From positions 1 through 64,000 of the forward strand of contig CAXDII010000404.1 of NCBI GenBank assembly GCA_963989245.1: a DNA stretch of 64,000 bases, read 5' to 3'. The notes beneath the pieces are model-generated. The model searched no databases, was not told the origin of the DNA, and was given only the letters and a program-made list of their open reading frames with translations. This document shows, in pieces, positions 61,901-64,000 of the stretch (its first letter is position 1; each line of letters opens with the position of its first letter). Made by a program: the position numbers and the translations under genes. The DNA is from Nansenia antarctica. Taxonomy: Eukaryota > Chordata > Actinopteri > Argentiniformes > Microstomatidae.

Positions 61901-64000
61901 AGTGTGGTGTCCATACAACTGTTATGTTCTAGTGTGGTGTCCATACAACTGTTATGTTCTAGTGTGGTATCCATACAACTATTATGTTCTAGTGTGGTGT
62001 CCATACAACTGTTATGTTCTAGTGTGGTATCTATACAACTGTTATGTTCTAGTGTGGTATCCATACAACTGTTATGTTCTAGTGTGGTGTCCATACAACT
62101 GTTATGTTCTAGTGTGGTATCTATACAACTGTTATGTTCTAGTGTGGTGTCCATACAACTGTTATGTTCTAGTGTGGTGTCCATACAACTGTTATGTTCT
62201 AGTGTGGTGTCCATACAACTGTTATGTTTTAGTGTGGTATCCATACAACTGTTATGAGTTCTAGTGTGGTATCCATACAACTGTTATGTTCTAGTGTGGT
62301 ATCTATACAACTGTTATGTTCTAGTGTGGTGTCCATACAACTGTTATAAGTTCTAGTGTGGTGTCTATACGACTGTTATGTTCTAGTGTGGTATCCATAC
62401 AACTGTTATGTTCTAGTGTGGTGTCCATACAACTGTTATGAGTTCTAGTGTGGTATCCATACAACTGTTATGAGTTCTAGTGTGGTATCTATACAACTGT
62501 TATGTTCTAGTGTGGTGTCCATACAACTGTTATGTTCTAGTGTGGTGTCCATACAACTGTTATGTTCTAGTGTGGTGTCCATACAACTGTTATGTTCTAG
62601 TGTGGTGTCCATACAACTGTTATGTTCTAGTGTGGTATCTATACAACTGTTATGTTCTAGTGTGGTGTCCATACAACTGTTATGTTCTAGTGTGGTATCC
62701 ATACTACTGTTATGTTCTAGTGTGGTGTCCATACAACTGTTATGTTCTAGTGTGGTGTCCATACAACTGTTATGTTCTAGTGTGGTATCTATACAACTGT
62801 TATGTTCTAGTGTGGTATCCATACAACTGTTATGTTCTAGTGTGGTGTCCATACAACTGTTATGTTCTAGTGTGGTATCTATACAACTGGTATGTTCTAG
62901 TGTGGTATCCATACAACTGTTATGTTCTAGTGTGGTGTCCATACAACTGTTATGTTCTAGTGTGGTATCTATACAACTGTTATGTTCTAGTGTGGTGTCT
63001 ATACAACTGTTATGTTCTAGTGTGATATCTATACAACTGGTATGTTCTAGTGTGGTATCCATACAACTGTTATGTTCTAGTGTGGTGTCCATACAACTGT
63101 TATGTTCTAGTGTGGTGTCCATACAACTGTTATGTTCTAGTGTGGTATCCATACAACTGTTATGTTCTAGTGTGGTGTCCATACAACTATTATGTTCTAG
63201 TGTGGTATCCATACAACTGTTATGTTCTAGTGTGGTATCCATACAACTGTTATGTTCTAGTGTGGTGTCCATACAACTATTATGTTCTAGTGTGGTGTCC
63301 ATACAACTGTTATGTTCTAGTGTGGTGTCCATACAACTGTTATGTTCTAGTGTGGTGTCCATACAACTGTTATGTTCTAGTGTGGTTTCCATACAACTGT
63401 TATGTTCTAGTGTGGTGTCCATACAACTGTTATGTTCTAGTGTGGTATCCATACAACTGTTATGTTCTAGTGTGGTATCCATACAACTGTTATGTTCTAG
63501 TGTGGTGTCCATACAACTGTTATGTTCTAGTGTGGTGTCCATACAACTGTTATGTTCTAGTGTGGTGTCCATACAACTGTTATGTTCTAGTGTGGTGTCC
63601 ATACACCTGTTATGTTCTAGTGTGTTATCCATACAACTGTTATGTTCTAGTGTGGTATCTATACAACTGTTATGTTCTAGTGTGGTGTCTATACAACTGT
63701 TATGTTCTAGTGTGGTATCCATACAACTGTTATGTTCTAGTGTGGTATCCATACAACTGTTATGTTCTAGTGTGGTATCCATACAACTTTTATGTTCTAG
63801 TGTGGTATCCATACAACTATTATGTTCTAGTGTGGTATCCATACAACTGTTATGTTCTAGTGTGGTATCCATACAACTATTATGTTCTAGTGTGGTATCC
63901 ATACAACTATTATGTTCTAGTGTGTTATCCATACAACTGTTATGTTCTAGTGTGGTGTCCATACAACTGTTATGTTCTAGTGTGGTGTCCATACAACTGT

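Larger units (their letters stand above)
54570..64000. repeat. 30-bp satellite array (continues past window end)
   Basis: Unit GGTGTCCATACAACTGTTAT + GTTCTAGTGT. Common variants: GTA/GTG, TCC/TCT, CTGTT/CTATT, and a 32-bp form with GAGTTCT. About 245 units once the two hAT insertions are removed. Because 30 is a multiple of three and only some frames contain the TAG, three frames stay open for kilobases (SSVVSIQLLC, VWYPYNCYVL, and minus-strand MDTTLEHNSC); I regard these as by-products. A 392-bp block is duplicated exactly head to tail (59,629 and 60,021) and a larger block recurs about 2.4 kb apart. Confidence 0.97.

Noticed and set aside
54619..63992. Very long ORFs (up to 550 codons) in the 30-bp array on both strands
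   Set aside because: They follow automatically from a 30-bp unit with stops in only some frames. There is no start context, domain or variation pattern showing coding.
54570..64000. Regular short repeats suggesting a CRISPR array
   Set aside because: There are no unique spacers between repeats, the genome is eukaryotic, and units abut directly.

Overview
This is vertebrate nuclear DNA, almost certainly from a teleost fish. The evidence is spliced multi-exon genes with GT-AG introns (nicotinic receptor alpha4, piwil1, a PABPC-family gene, a C2H2 zinc-finger gene), a dense mix of fish-type hAT, Harbinger, Tc1, LINE and Penelope-like repeats, and long microsatellites. An inverted-repeat MITE at 31.7 kb resembles one I know from salmoniform/esociform genomes, which hints at that part of the tree but does not fix the species.

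Layout. 1-4.7 kb: nested DNA transposons (a Harbinger-like element split by a hAT), a two-exon MADF gene on the minus strand and minisatellites. 4.7-15.9 kb: a C2H2 zinc-finger gene (+) whose 9.4-kb intron holds a Tc1 end, a hAT, a complete gag-only endogenous retrovirus with its 5-bp target duplication, a Harbinger-like MITE inside that, and further hAT pieces. 16.5-24.9 kb: an 8.4-kb interval bounded by matching inverted repeats. It contains a solo LTR and a Tx1-clade-like LINE that has split a 5S rRNA sequence. 25.1-27.5 kb: a Penelope-like element with pseudo-LTRs. 29.6-30.8 kb: the last three coding exons of piwil1 (-). 32.9-38.0 kb: chrna4 (+), complete except for the signal-peptide exon. 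39-43.5 kb: Tc1 and LINE relics, another hAT, and a 200-bp ACT repeat. 43.7-48.9 kb: a mosaic of chrna4 exon copies, piwil1 last-exon copies, a 24-codon TET dioxygenase fragment and three middle exons of piwil1. 49.9-53.2 kb: a PABPC-like gene with a shortened fourth RRM. 53.5-54.6 kb: acidic repeats and one more chrna4 loop copy. 54.57-64.0 kb (window end): a 30-bp satellite array interrupted by two hAT elements.

The genes do not form a pathway, although piwil1 and PABPC-like genes are often germline-expressed. What links them is structural history. The junctions at 44.05 and 44.96 kb are what a tandem duplication of a segment like 29.77-36.39 kb would create at a 9-bp microhomology, followed by internal deletions. 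The duplicated intron then received a hAT insertion, and that hAT received a TTAA-flanked piggyBac-like insertion. This mosaic, the 5S/LINE insertion, the lysine codon in chrna4 TM3 and the altered PABPC gene are the most noteworthy points.
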